From Sphingomonas sp. S2M10 (GTDB lineage Bacteria > Pseudomonadota > Alphaproteobacteria > Sphingomonadales > Sphingomonadaceae), in contig NZ_JAAILI010000014.1 in the NCBI RefSeq assembly GCF_012650175.1, positions 46,734 through 110,733 of the forward strand: a stretch of DNA of 64,000 bases, read 5' to 3'. Of this stretch, positions 31,415-39,673 are shown piece after piece. Below the pieces are notes generated by a model. That model was given only the letters and a program-made list of their open reading frames with translations. It was not told the DNA's origin and searched no databases. The translations under genes were made by a program, and so were the position numbers. How positions within the stretch are numbered: the stretch's first letter is position 1; every line of letters begins with the position of its first letter.

Positions 31415-32029
31415 TCACATGCCCCTGATCGTGTCGTAATGCTTCGAGATCATGCCTTCCGCTTCCTGCGCGAACGCACGCAGCGAGGGAACGTCGCCGC
31501 TGCCGGCATAGCCGCGTACCGCCGCCAGCGCCTTTTCGTGCGCAACGACCTGCTGGCTCTTGTACGCCGTGTCGAACGCGGTGCCGGTGGCGGACTGCAG
31601 CGTCTTGAGGTTCGCCTGCTGCTCGTCGGTCATCGCCGGGGCGGGCGTGATCGCGGGCCCTGCCTTGCCGGCGGCCGTCTTCAGCTTGTCGGTGGACGTG
31701 GTGTGATCGTCCACCATCTGCTTGCCGAAGCCCTTCAGCGCATCGGTCGTCGCCTTTTGCTGGGCAAGCTTGCCCGCGGCGATTTCATAGGCGTCGCTGG
31801 CCGCGACCGTGTTGGCGAAATCCTGGCCGGTCATCGGCGCGGCCGCCATGGCGTTGCCGTCCATGCCGTTCATGCCGCCCATATTGTTGCCCATGGTCTC
31901 GTCGGCAGGAACATTGGTCACGGTGTCGCCGCTGTTCATGGCGTCGGTGCCGCCATTGCTGGTACCGCCGCAGGCGGCGAGCGCGAAGATCGGCGCGGCG
32001 CCCAGGATCAACAGGTGCTTCTTCATCAT
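31415..32029 (-). CDS. DUF4142 lipoprotein
   Basis: 204 aa. Lipoprotein signal with lipobox LAAC, an Asn/Gly/Met-rich linker, then a DUF4142 helical bundle (MTGQDFANTVAASDAYEIAAGKLA; KQMVDDHTTSTDKLKTAA). The fold is ferritin-like; the biochemical role is unknown, and members are often induced by stress. AGGAGG precedes two adjacent ATG codons. Convergent with the bactofilin gene. Confidence 0.85.
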   Translation of the reverse strand: MMKKHLLILGAAPIFALAACGGTSNGGTDAMNSGDTVTNVPADETMGNNMGGMNGMDGNAMAAAPMTGQDFANTVAASDAYEIAAGKLAQQKATTDALKGFGKQMVDDHTTSTDKLKTAAGKAGPAITPAPAMTDEQQANLKTLQSATGTAFDTAYKSQQVVAHEKALAAVRGYAGSGDVPSLRAFAQEAEGMISKHYDTIRGM

Positions 32030-32292
32030 ACAGGCCTCCTAAGTTCCGGAAGCGAACGCCTCGTCTTCGAGCACGTTCCGAAAAAGCCAACTATCTGTTT
32101 GACATATAATCATAAGTTAGAACATTACGCCCGCCGGGCTCGGGCCGCGCCTCACGGGCAGAGGCGTTCGTCGCCAGAATGGTGCGTCGCAACGCGAATG
32201 GTGCGACGCGCAAACAAACGTTACTTTGCGTCCATGTCCCGGCTAAAATCGATGCTTAGCTGTGCATCCTCACCGCAAAGGAGGATGTTACG

Positions 32293-32487
32293 ATGCACCA
32301 GGATGAACGAGCCCGCCGCATGGAGCGTCTGCGAAGCTCGATCGCGCTGCTGCTGTTCGGGCTGGGTACCCTTGCCTTCCTGATCGCGATCGATCGCCCC
32401 GAATGGTTCCACCTGCGTCCGGCGAGCGCGACCGCCGCCGCCATGTCCCACGCCGCAGCGCCCGCGCCCGACAGGAACGACGGCTGA
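32293..32487 (+). CDS. Small single-pass membrane protein (64 aa)
   Basis: Basic N-terminus (HQDERARRMERLRSS), one hydrophobic helix (IALLLFGLGTLAFLIAI) and a His/Ala/Pro-rich C-terminus. AAGGAGG 9 nt before the ATG strongly supports translation. Family unknown. It precedes the bestrophin-like gene by 37 nt and may share its transcript. Confidence 0.65.
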   Translation: MHQDERARRMERLRSSIALLLFGLGTLAFLIAIDRPEWFHLRPASATAAAMSHAAAPAPDRNDG

Positions 32488-32524
32488 ACGGACCTGGAAC
32501 GACTTTCGCGCGTATAGTCCGGCC

Positions 32525-33412
32525 ATGATCGTCACCACCGCCCCCCGCGCCAAACAGGTCCTTCGTGAAGTCTGGCAGCCGCTCGCGCTGCTCTTCATCT
32601 GGGACGTGATCGTCACCGTCGTCTACTACGTGCTGCCGTTCCGCGCGCCTTCGCTCCCGCTGACGCTGTTCGGATCGGTTCTGGCGCTGTTCCTCGGCTT
32701 CCGCTCCAACTCGGCCTATCAGCGCTGGTGGGAAGGGCGCGGGCTGTGGGGGCTGATGATCAACGCCAGCCGCAACCTGGCGCGGATGGCGCGCAACTAT
32801 CTGCCCGACGGCGAGGCCGTCGATCTCAAGCGCACCATCGTATTGCGCCAGATTGCCTATGTGAACGCGCTGCGCTGCCAGCTGCGCCGCCAGCCGGCCG
32901 ACAGGGAAGTGCTGCGGTTCCTCTCCCGGGGCGAGGCGGACTATGCGCTGGCGCGCACCAACATCGCCAACGGCATCGTCGACGGCACCGGCCGACGGAT
33001 CGAGATCGCGCGCTCCAAGGGCTGGATCACCCCAATGCAGCAGCATTCGATGGAAAGCGTGCTGATCGACATCGCCAATGCCCAGGGCGGCATGGAGCGG
33101 CTGAAGAACACGCCGCTCCCGATGCAATTCCGCCTCGTGCCCACCGCCTTCACGCACATCTTCTGCGTGCTGCTGCCGATCGGGCTGGTCGAGACGCTGG
33201 GCGTCGCGACGCCGCTCGGTTCGACCATTGCCGGCCTCATGTTCCTGGCTGCCCTGGCGATCGGCGACGATCTGGTCGATCCGTTCGCGAACACGGTGCA
33301 CGACCTGCCGCTCAATGCGATGTGCCGCACGATCGAGATCGACCTGCTGCAGGCGATCGGCGATGCGGCGCCCGAACCGGCGACGCCCGACAAGACCGGC
33401 GTGCTCTGGTGA
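32525..33412 (+). CDS. Bestrophin-family ion channel
   Basis: 295 aa with four membrane helices. VLALFLGFRSNSAYQRWWEGRGLWG is the family signature (pore-lining region), with LPIGLVETLG and DDLVDPFANTVHDLPL towards the end. Bacterial homologues (YneE, KpBest) form pentameric channels; KpBest conducts cations while eukaryotic bestrophins conduct chloride. Ion selectivity cannot be read here. Confidence 0.92.
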   Translation: MIVTTAPRAKQVLREVWQPLALLFIWDVIVTVVYYVLPFRAPSLPLTLFGSVLALFLGFRSNSAYQRWWEGRGLWGLMINASRNLARMARNYLPDGEAVDLKRTIVLRQIAYVNALRCQLRRQPADREVLRFLSRGEADYALARTNIANGIVDGTGRRIEIARSKGWITPMQQHSMESVLIDIANAQGGMERLKNTPLPMQFRLVPTAFTHIFCVLLPIGLVETLGVATPLGSTIAGLMFLAALAIGDDLVDPFANTVHDLPLNAMCRTIEIDLLQAIGDAAPEPATPDKTGVLW

Positions 33413-33469
33413 GATGGAGGGGCAGAGGGTGGCTTGCCGCCCTGCCCCGCTTGCCGCTAAAGGCCGCCG

Positions 33470-33645
33470 GGTAACGGGTGCCTTCCCCCGACGGGAGGGT
33501 GAAAAGGGAAGCCGGTCCGAAGTCCGGCGCTGCCCCCGCAACTGTAGCCGGTGAGCCGGCATGCCAATCTGCCACTGGAGCCATCGCGCTTCCGGGAAGG
33601 CGGCATGCCTGCAATGACCCGGGAGCCAGGAGACCTGCCCGCTAC
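33470..33645 (+). ncRNA. Cobalamin riboswitch
   Basis: Conserved cobalamin-riboswitch core: GGGAAGCCGGT, CGCTGCCCCCGCAACTGTA (about 33528-33546), and the B12 box AGCCAGGAGACCTGCC at 33624-33639. It precedes a TonB-dependent cobalamin receptor. Downstream is an 8-bp stem CACACGGG (33658-33665) / CCCGTGTG (33697-33704), then GGGAGC/GCTCCC at 33723-33739 close to the ATG. No T tract follows, so control is probably at translation, by hiding the ribosome site when B12 is bound. Confidence 0.95.
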
Positions 33646-33757
33646 GGTCGATTCCTTCACACGGGCGGGGTGCACCGGGTGATCGGGGCTGAAATCCCCG
33701 TGTGAGCGACACCAAACCATGCGGGAGCAGCCTGCTCCCCCATCTCGGGTGTCTGAA

Positions 33758-35608
33758 ATGCAGTTCTTCACGCTTTCCCTGTTCGCCGCTGCCGCGCTCG
33801 CGCCGCTGGCCGCCCATGCCGACCCTGACGATGACCGGATCGTCGTCGTCGCCAGCGGCGTCGCCCAGCGCGCCGATACGGTCGGGCGGTCGATCACCAC
33901 GATCGATCGCGAGGAGATCGAGCAGCGCCAGACCGTCGCGCTGTCGGACCTGCTCGCCACCACGGCGGGCGTCACCGTCGTCCGCAACGGCGGGCTGGGC
34001 ACCGCGACCGCACTCAGCATCCGCGGCGCGCAGAGCGACCAGACGCTGGTGCTGATCGACGGCATCCGCGTGGCGGACCCTTCCTCCACCGGCGGCGCCT
34101 ACAACTTCGCCAGCCTTCTCGCCGGTTCGGTCGAGCGGGTCGAGGTGCTGCGCGGGCCCAATTCGGTGATCTGGGGCAGCCAGGCGATCGGCGGCGTGGT
34201 CAACGTCACCACGCTGCAGGGCGCGCAGGGCCTCCATGTCCGCGGCAATGCCGAGGGCGGATCGTTCGGCACGTTCAACGGCAACGCCGCGATCGCCGGC
34301 GGCAACGATCGTGTCACCGCCGGGCTGACCGCGGGCTATCTGACCACCGACGGCATCTCGGCGGCGGCAGACGGCAGGGAGGCGGACGGCTATCGCCAGT
34401 TCGGCGCGACCGGCAATGTCCAGCTGCGGCTCGCCCCCGGGCTCGCGCTCGACCTCCGCGGCTATTTCGCCGACAGCAAGGTCGATCTCGACGGCTATGC
34501 CCCGCCGACCTACGATTTCGGCGACACCGGCGACTATGCCAAGGCGCAGGAAGTCTATGGCTATGCCGGCGTCACGCACGAGACGTTCGGCGGCAAGCTG
34601 CGCAACCGGCTGGGCTTCACCCTCTCCGACATCCACCGCGACGGCTACAACGCCGATTCGTCGATCGCGTACCGCTACCGGGGACGCGCCGAGCGCTACA
34701 CCTATCAGGGCGATGCGACGCTGGCCGAACAGCTGCGCCTGGTGTTCGGCGCCGAGCATGAGCAGAGCCGCATCCGCTATGACGAGGGCTTCGGCAGCGC
34801 GGGGCGCACCTCGGTCGGCATCACCAGCGTCTACGGCCAGGCGATCGTGACGCCGATCGCCCCGGTGACGCTGACCGGCGGGGTCCGCCACGACGACCAC
34901 GACACGTTCGGCGGCCACTGGACCTGGAACGCCGATCTCGCCGTGCGCGCGGCCGCGGACACCGTGCTGCACGCCAGCTTCGGCGAGGGCTTCAAGGCAC
35001 CGACGCTCTACCAGCTCTACAGCGCCTATGGCGATCGCAGCCTCCGCCCCGAGACCGCCAGGAGCTACGAGGCGGGCGTGCGGCAGACGCTGGCCGGCGG
35101 CCAGCTCGCGCTGGGCGCCACCTGGTTCCACCGCGATTCGGACAACCAGATCGACTATAATTTCGATACCTCGACCTATTACAACCTCAACAAGACCCGC
35201 GCCGAGGGAGTCGAGCTTGAGGCGCTGCTCCAGCCGGTCCAGGCGCTGACGGTGCGCGCGAACGTCACCCATGTCTTTTCGGAGAACCGCAGCACCGGCT
35301 ATCCGGGCAACGATCTGCCCCGCCGTCCGCGCGACACCGCCAATGTCTCGGCCGACTATCGCTTCCCCTTCGGGCTCGCGATCGGCGGCACGGTGACGAT
35401 GGTGGGCGACAGCTTCAACGATGTCGGCAACCTCACCCCGATCGACGGCTATGCGCTGGCCGGCGTGCGGGCGGAAATGCCGGTGACCAAGCTGCTTTCG
35501 GTCTATGGCCGCGTCGATAATATCGGCGACGTGCGCTACCAGCAGATCACCGGCTACGGCACCTATGGCCGCGCTGCCTTCGGCGGCATGCGGGTGCGCT
35601 TCCAGTGA
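33758..35608 (+). CDS. btuB: TonB-dependent cobalamin receptor
   Basis: 616 aa from the ATG at 33758, which gives a clean signal peptide (QFFTLSLFAAAALAPLAAHA). TonB-box-like DDRIVVVAS, plug domain (GTATALSIRGAQSDQTLVLIDGIRV, SVERVEVLRGPNSVIWG), a 22-strand barrel and terminal Phe (GGMRVRFQ ends in a barrel strand). Imports vitamin B12 across the outer membrane. The riboswitch immediately upstream makes the substrate call strong. Confidence 0.93.
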   Translation: MQFFTLSLFAAAALAPLAAHADPDDDRIVVVASGVAQRADTVGRSITTIDREEIEQRQTVALSDLLATTAGVTVVRNGGLGTATALSIRGAQSDQTLVLIDGIRVADPSSTGGAYNFASLLAGSVERVEVLRGPNSVIWGSQAIGGVVNVTTLQGAQGLHVRGNAEGGSFGTFNGNAAIAGGNDRVTAGLTAGYLTTDGISAAADGREADGYRQFGATGNVQLRLAPGLALDLRGYFADSKVDLDGYAPPTYDFGDTGDYAKAQEVYGYAGVTHETFGGKLRNRLGFTLSDIHRDGYNADSSIAYRYRGRAERYTYQGDATLAEQLRLVFGAEHEQSRIRYDEGFGSAGRTSVGITSVYGQAIVTPIAPVTLTGGVRHDDHDTFGGHWTWNADLAVRAAADTVLHASFGEGFKAPTLYQLYSAYGDRSLRPETARSYEAGVRQTLAGGQLALGATWFHRDSDNQIDYNFDTSTYYNLNKTRAEGVELEALLQPVQALTVRANVTHVFSENRSTGYPGNDLPRRPRDTANVSADYRFPFGLAIGGTVTMVGDSFNDVGNLTPIDGYALAGVRAEMPVTKLLSVYGRVDNIGDVRYQQITGYGTYGRAAFGGMRVRFQ

Positions 35609-36432
35609 GGTTCGGCGCCGCACTGCTCGCCTGCCTGGGGCTCGCGGGCTGCGCGGCGCCGCCTTCCGCCGGCGGCGGGGGAATCGTCTCGATGAACCCC
35701 TGCGCCGACGCGACGCTGCTGGAGCTGGTGCCGCCGTCGCGGATCGCCGCGATCAGCCATTATTCGAAGCGCGCCGATTCCACCTCGATCCCGCTCGAGA
35801 TCGCGCGGCGTTTCCGCGGCAACAACGGCACCGCGGAGGAAGTGATCGGGATGCGGCCCGATCTGGTGATCGCCAGCAGCTTCACGCCGCCCTCGACCCG
35901 CGAGGCCTTTGCTCGTGCCCGGCTCAGGGTGCTCTACCTCGACATCCCGCCCTCGATCGCCGACAGCAAGGCGCAGGTAACCGAGCTTGCCGAGGCGGTT
36001 GGTGCACCGGCCAAGGGCGCCGCGCTCAACGCCCGGATCGATGCCGCCGTCGCCGCCGCCCGGTGGCGCGGCCCCAAGGCGCCTGCCCTGCTCTGGATCG
36101 GCGGCAACCTCGTCACCGGCGGCAAGACGCTGCTCGACGATCTGATGACCAGCGCCGGCTTCTCCAACCAGGCCGCGCACTATGGCCTTGCCCATACCGG
36201 CCATCTGCCGATGGAGCGGGTGATCGCCGAGCCCCCGAAAGTGATGCTCGCTCCCGACGAACCCGGTCACGACAGCGATTCGCGCGCCGCCAGCTTGCGC
36301 GCGCGCGCGATCGCCGAAACGGGCCTGCCGGTTACCCAGGCACAATTTTCGCGTACGCTGGTCAATTGCGGCGGGCCGGTCATCCCCGCCGCCCTCGCCC
36401 GCCTCGCTGCGATCCGCCGGCAGATCCCCTGA
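35605..36432 (+). CDS. btuF: Cobalamin ABC transporter substrate-binding protein (BtuF-like)
   Basis: 275 aa, GTG start overlapping the btuB stop by 4 nt (GTGA), so translation is coupled. Lipobox LAGC, then a helical-backbone metal-receptor fold: GIVSMNPCADATLLEL, ...MRPDLVIASSF. It should bind B12 in the periplasm, but the permease (BtuC) and ATPase (BtuD) are not in the window. A heme- or siderophore-binding role is possible on fold alone; the operon and riboswitch favour cobalamin. Confidence 0.85.
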   Translation: MRFGAALLACLGLAGCAAPPSAGGGGIVSMNPCADATLLELVPPSRIAAISHYSKRADSTSIPLEIARRFRGNNGTAEEVIGMRPDLVIASSFTPPSTREAFARARLRVLYLDIPPSIADSKAQVTELAEAVGAPAKGAALNARIDAAVAAARWRGPKAPALLWIGGNLVTGGKTLLDDLMTSAGFSNQAAHYGLAHTGHLPMERVIAEPPKVMLAPDEPGHDSDSRAASLRARAIAETGLPVTQAQFSRTLVNCGGPVIPAALARLAAIRRQIP

Positions 36433-36438
36433 CCCGCC

Positions 36439-36840
36439 TCAGCGGCGCCCGATCACCGTCTCGATGGCCTCATGCCGCGCGGGATCACGTTCGCCGCACT
36501 CGCGCTCCAGCCGATCGCGGATGTCGAGCAGTTGCCTTTCGCTCAGATGCTCGATGCCGATGAACTCGTTGCGGGCCGTGTCGATCGCGCGGATCACTTC
36601 GTCCAGCTTGGCCTGCAGCGCGGCGGCATCGCGATTCTGGGCATTCTGGATCAGGAACACCATCAGGAAGGTGACGATGGTGGTGCCCGTATTGATCACC
36701 AGCTGCCAAGTGTCCGACCAGTGAAACACCGGTCCGCTCAGCGCCCATATGATGATGACCAGAAAGGCGAGGCCGAAGGCAGGCGGACGCCCGGCCCAAC
36801 CCGCCACGCGCTGCGCGAGCCGTTCGAAAATGCTTCCCAA
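36439..36840 (-). CDS. Low-affinity iron permease-like membrane protein, TTG start
   Basis: 133 aa. ERLAQRVAGWAGRPPAFGLAFLVIIIWALSGPVF and NTGTTIVTFLMVFLIQNAQNRD match the short bacterial proteins of the low-affinity iron permease family (Pfam PF04120), with two helices then a cytoplasmic coiled helix. No in-frame ATG lies near the homologous start; a TTG at 36838-36840 has GGGAGGA about 6 nt upstream and gives the exact family N-terminus. Transport by this short bacterial form is unproven. Confidence 0.75.
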   Translation of the reverse strand: MGSIFERLAQRVAGWAGRPPAFGLAFLVIIIWALSGPVFHWSDTWQLVINTGTTIVTFLMVFLIQNAQNRDAAALQAKLDEVIRAIDTARNEFIGIEHLSERQLLDIRDRLERECGERDPARHEAIETVIGRR

Positions 36841-37275
36841 GCCGATCCTCCCGATCGCGATCGGCACCGCTATGCGCTCCGCACAAGCGCCTGCCAATCG
36901 GGGAGTCCCTGGAATCGGAAGGGGGGCCGGCGTCGCCGCCTGCCCCCCATGTCGCCGGCCGATCGAACCGCCGCGCCGAAACGCGTGGTCCTCGCCGCCG
37001 GCGGCCTGCGACGACCGCCCCGGCAGGGGGGACGGTCGCCGGGTCGACGCGCGAACCGCCACCGGGAGGGGCGATCGTCGCGCATCTGCCGGGTTGCGTG
37101 GTTCCATAAGGCACCAGCGCCGACGCCAGCCTGCAAGATACTGATACCGAACCGGTTGCCCGTCCCGTCACCAGCCTTCTCACGAAGATGATGGTCTCAC
37201 CGGCAGCGAGTCGGACCAAGGGACAACCGCCCACCACGCCCTGTTGATACTGTGGATAACGGGGATAAAGCCGCT
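36841..37275. other. Gene-free stretch with tandem DnaA-box-like sequences
   Basis: 435 bp with no gene I can support; open frames here lack ribosome sites and protein-like composition. Near the right end, 37242-37268 holds three abutting 9-mers: TGTTGATAC, TGTGGATAA (perfect consensus) and CGGGGATAA. Confidence 0.5.
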
Positions 37276-37704
37276 TCAGATACCCGGCGGCGACCAACCG
37301 GGTTCGGCCAGTTCGAACCCGGCAAAGTCGAAGCCCGGCACCACCACGCAGGTTACGAGACCCCAGCCCTTCGGCGCGTCGGTCGCCTGCCAGCGGCCGG
37401 CGGGTACCCGGGCCTGGGGCGCCTGCCCCGCCAGCACATCGCCGCCGAGCGCAATCCGCGACACGCGCCCATCCGCATCCTCGATCTGCAGATCCAGCGG
37501 GGATCCGGCGTGCCAAAGCCACAGCTCGTCGGCATCCACGCGGTGCCAGTGGGAGCGCTGCCCGGCCTCCAGCAGGAACAGGATCGCAGTGCCCGGCGCG
37601 CGCACCGATCTCACCGCATCGGCTCGCCACGTCTCGCGATACCAGCCCCCTTCGGGATGGGGTGCCAGCCCCAGCTGCGCGATCATCGCCTGCGCTTCTT
37701 CCAT
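37276..37704 (-). CDS. Cupin, DUF985 family
   Basis: 142 aa from ATG 37702-37704 (open to 37746). IAQLGLAPHPEGGWYRETWR start, TAILFLLEAGQRSHWHRVDADELWLWHAG with cupin-motif histidines, and GWGLVTCVVVPGFDFAGFELA at the end. DUF985 cupins resemble sugar epimerases but no activity is established for most. Confidence 0.88.
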   Translation of the reverse strand: MEEAQAMIAQLGLAPHPEGGWYRETWRADAVRSVRAPGTAILFLLEAGQRSHWHRVDADELWLWHAGSPLDLQIEDADGRVSRIALGGDVLAGQAPQARVPAGRWQATDAPKGWGLVTCVVVPGFDFAGFELAEPGWSPPGI

Positions 37705-37804
37705 CCGCCTGCCTTCCGCCTGAACGGCACGTAGTATTGGGTTCATGCAACCGCGGCTACGGTCGACACGTTCGTTTCATGTACAACAAATCGGGGAGTA
37801 TCCC

Positions 37805-38173
37805 ATGCGCACCCTACTGCTTTCACTCAGCGCAGCCGCGCTCGCCATTCCCGCCGCCGTCGTGCTGCCCTCCACCCAGGCAGAGGCCAAGGCCGTGGTT
37901 GGACAGGACCGCCATTATCGCGACCGTGACGATCGCCGCTACCGCGACGACAACCGCCGTTATGCCTATCGCGAATGGCGCGGCCGTGACGGCCGCCGCT
38001 ATTGCCGCAAGCCCGACGGCACCACCGGTACCGTGATCGGCGCCGTCGGCGGCGCCCTGCTCGGCCGCACCGTCGACACCAGCGGCGATCGCACCACGGG
38101 CACGTTGCTCGGCGGTGTTGCCGGTGCGGTGGCCGGTCGCGCCATCGAGAAGGGTGGCAACAGCTGCCGCTGA
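37805..38173 (+). CDS. Glycine-zipper envelope protein
   Basis: 122 aa. Signal peptide (RTLLLSLSAAALAIPAAVVLPSTQAEA), a central stretch of repeated RDRDDRRYR-type units, then GRRYCRKPDGTTG and two Gly-zipper helices (TVIGAVGGALLGR, GTLLGGVAGAVAGRA), terminal Cys. No lipobox, unlike the paralogue at 703-1113. GGGGAG lies 6 nt before the ATG. Confidence 0.75.
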   Translation: MRTLLLSLSAAALAIPAAVVLPSTQAEAKAVVGQDRHYRDRDDRRYRDDNRRYAYREWRGRDGRRYCRKPDGTTGTVIGAVGGALLGRTVDTSGDRTTGTLLGGVAGAVAGRAIEKGGNSCR

Positions 38174-38189
38174 TGCGCTGAAGCATTAA

Positions 38190-38214
38190 CCCCGGGGTGC
38201 TATGCACCCTGGGG
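38190..38214 (+). promoter_or_regulatory. Hairpin covering the ribosome site of the glycosyltransferase gene
   Basis: An 11-bp stem (38190-38200 with 38204-38214, one G-U) and 3-nt loop end one base before the ATG at 38216. The GGGG that would serve as Shine-Dalgarno (38211-38214) is inside the stem. It could also be the terminator hairpin of the preceding gene, but no T tract follows. Confidence 0.6.
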
Positions 38215-38215
38215 C

Positions 38216-39394
38216 ATGCTGCGCATCCTCGTTCTTTCCACCCTGTTCCCGGACGCGTCGCGGCCCAATTTCGGCATCTTCGTCGAACGTCAGACCCGCG
38301 CGCTCGCCGCTCGGGACGGCGTGGAGGTGCAGGTCGTCGCTCCGCGCGGCGTACCGCCCTTCCCGCTCGACCGACACCCCCGCTATGCCGCCCTGGCCGC
38401 GTTGCCGCTGCGCGAAGACTGGCATGGCCTGCCCGTCCACCGTCCGCGATTCCTGAATTTGCCGGGCACCGGCGGCCGCCTCCATGCCGGGATGCTTTCC
38501 CGGGCGCTGCGGCCGATGCTGGCGGATCTGCGCCGCAGCTTCCCCTTCGACGTGATCAGCGCCGAGTTCTTCTTCCCCGACGGGCCCGCGGCCGTTGCGC
38601 TCGGCGGAACGTTCGACGTGCCCGTCTCGATCAAGGCGCGCGGATCGGACATTCATCAATGGACCCGCCGCCCCGCCATCGCCCGCCAGATCGTCCGCGC
38701 CGGGCGGCAAGCGGACGGCTTGCTCTCGGTATCGCTGGCACTCCGCGACGACATGATCGCGCTGGGCATGCCGGGCGACCGCACCCGGTGCATCGTCACC
38801 GGCGTCGACCTCACGCGCTTCGCCCCCCGCGACCGTGCCGCCGCCAAGCAGCGGTTCGGCGTCGATGCGCCGCTGGTCGCATCGGTCGGCGCGCTGATCC
38901 CGCTCAAGGGGCACGACCTGCTGATTGACGCCGTGGCGCGCCTGCCCGGCGTCCACCTCGCCATCGCCGGACACGGCCCGGAGGCGGCACGCCTGGCAGC
39001 GCGCATCGAGGCCCAGGGCTGCTCCGACCGCATTCGGCTGTTGGGCGCACTGCCCCCCGAGCAGGTCGCCGACCTCCTCGCCGCTGCCGACGTGATGGCG
39101 CTGGCCTCCGCATCCGAAGGGCTCGCCAATGTCTGGCTGGAGGCACTCGCCAGCGGCACGCCCGTCGTCATCCCCGATGTGGGCGGCGCAAGGCAGGTGG
39201 TGACCAGCCCCGCCGCCGGACGGATCGTTGATCGCACGCCGGAAACAATTGCCGCCGGTATCGCCGATCTGCTCGCCGCGCCGCCCGCCTCGGCAGCGGT
39301 GCGCCGCCTCGCCGAACCCTTCACCTGGGCAGCCAATAGCGAGCGACTGCACCGCCACCTCGCCCGGCTGGTCACCGCCCGCCACGGAACCTGA
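38216..39394 (+). CDS. Family 4 glycosyltransferase
   Basis: 392 aa, GT-B fold. N-terminal LRILVLSTLFPDASRPNFGIFVERQ; ARGSDIH acceptor-side loop; C-terminal SVGALIPLKGHDLLIDAV, and the nucleotide-sugar motif ASASEGLANVWLEALASGTPVV with the two glutamates of the EX7E signature. Retaining transferase for a glycan or glycolipid; donor and acceptor unknown. No other polysaccharide genes adjoin it. Confidence 0.92.
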   Translation: MLRILVLSTLFPDASRPNFGIFVERQTRALAARDGVEVQVVAPRGVPPFPLDRHPRYAALAALPLREDWHGLPVHRPRFLNLPGTGGRLHAGMLSRALRPMLADLRRSFPFDVISAEFFFPDGPAAVALGGTFDVPVSIKARGSDIHQWTRRPAIARQIVRAGRQADGLLSVSLALRDDMIALGMPGDRTRCIVTGVDLTRFAPRDRAAAKQRFGVDAPLVASVGALIPLKGHDLLIDAVARLPGVHLAIAGHGPEAARLAARIEAQGCSDRIRLLGALPPEQVADLLAAADVMALASASEGLANVWLEALASGTPVVIPDVGGARQVVTSPAAGRIVDRTPETIAAGIADLLAAPPASAAVRRLAEPFTWAANSERLHRHLARLVTARHGT

Positions 39395-39443
39395 GCGTAT
39401 CTGCAGGGTTCGACATATGCCGGAACCGGCAAGGAGGCCCGTG

Positions 39444-39596
39444 ATGCAGAAGCCCAAGCCCTATCGTTCGCCGCGCCGACGCGCCTCGCCGAATGCGCTG
39501 CCGCCGCGCCATCTGCGCCGTGCCGCCGCTCGGCCGACGGAAGCCGATCTGGATATCGTGTTCGAGTGGGAGGGAGACAGCCTCACCCATCACTGA
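39444..39596 (+). CDS. Small basic protein (50 aa)
   Basis: A Pro/Arg-rich first half ([25 protein letters not shown]) and an acidic end (EADLDIVFEWEGDSLTHH). AAGGAGG at 39431-39437 lies 6 nt before the ATG. Unrecognised; conservation would decide whether it is real. Confidence 0.5.
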   Translation: MQKPKPYRSPRRRASPNALPPRHLRRAAARPTEADLDIVFEWEGDSLTHH

Positions 39597-39673
39597 ACGC
39601 GTGCCGCCGCCACGTTGACAGCGCGAATCGCTTGGCAGAAGCTGGTCGCTTCACCCAGAGAGGGAGGTGCGGC

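Noticed and set aside
32177..32205. Direct repeat GAATGGTGCG x2, 19 bp apart, upstream of the small membrane gene
   Set aside because: Could be an operator, but only two short copies and no matching regulator nearby; too little to call.
32288..35623. Long open frame antisense to bestrophin, the riboswitch and btuB
   Set aside because: Shadow of confident plus-strand genes; Ala/Arg/Gly-rich translation without domains.
37242..37268. Chromosomal replication origin
   Set aside because: Only three candidate DnaA boxes, no AT-rich unwinding region and no origin-linked genes; reported only as a DnaA-box-like cluster.
36841..37275. Minus-strand frame linking the cupin and permease genes as one protein
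   Set aside because: The two recognisable families are in different frames or have their own starts, and the middle is Arg/Gly-rich without similarity.
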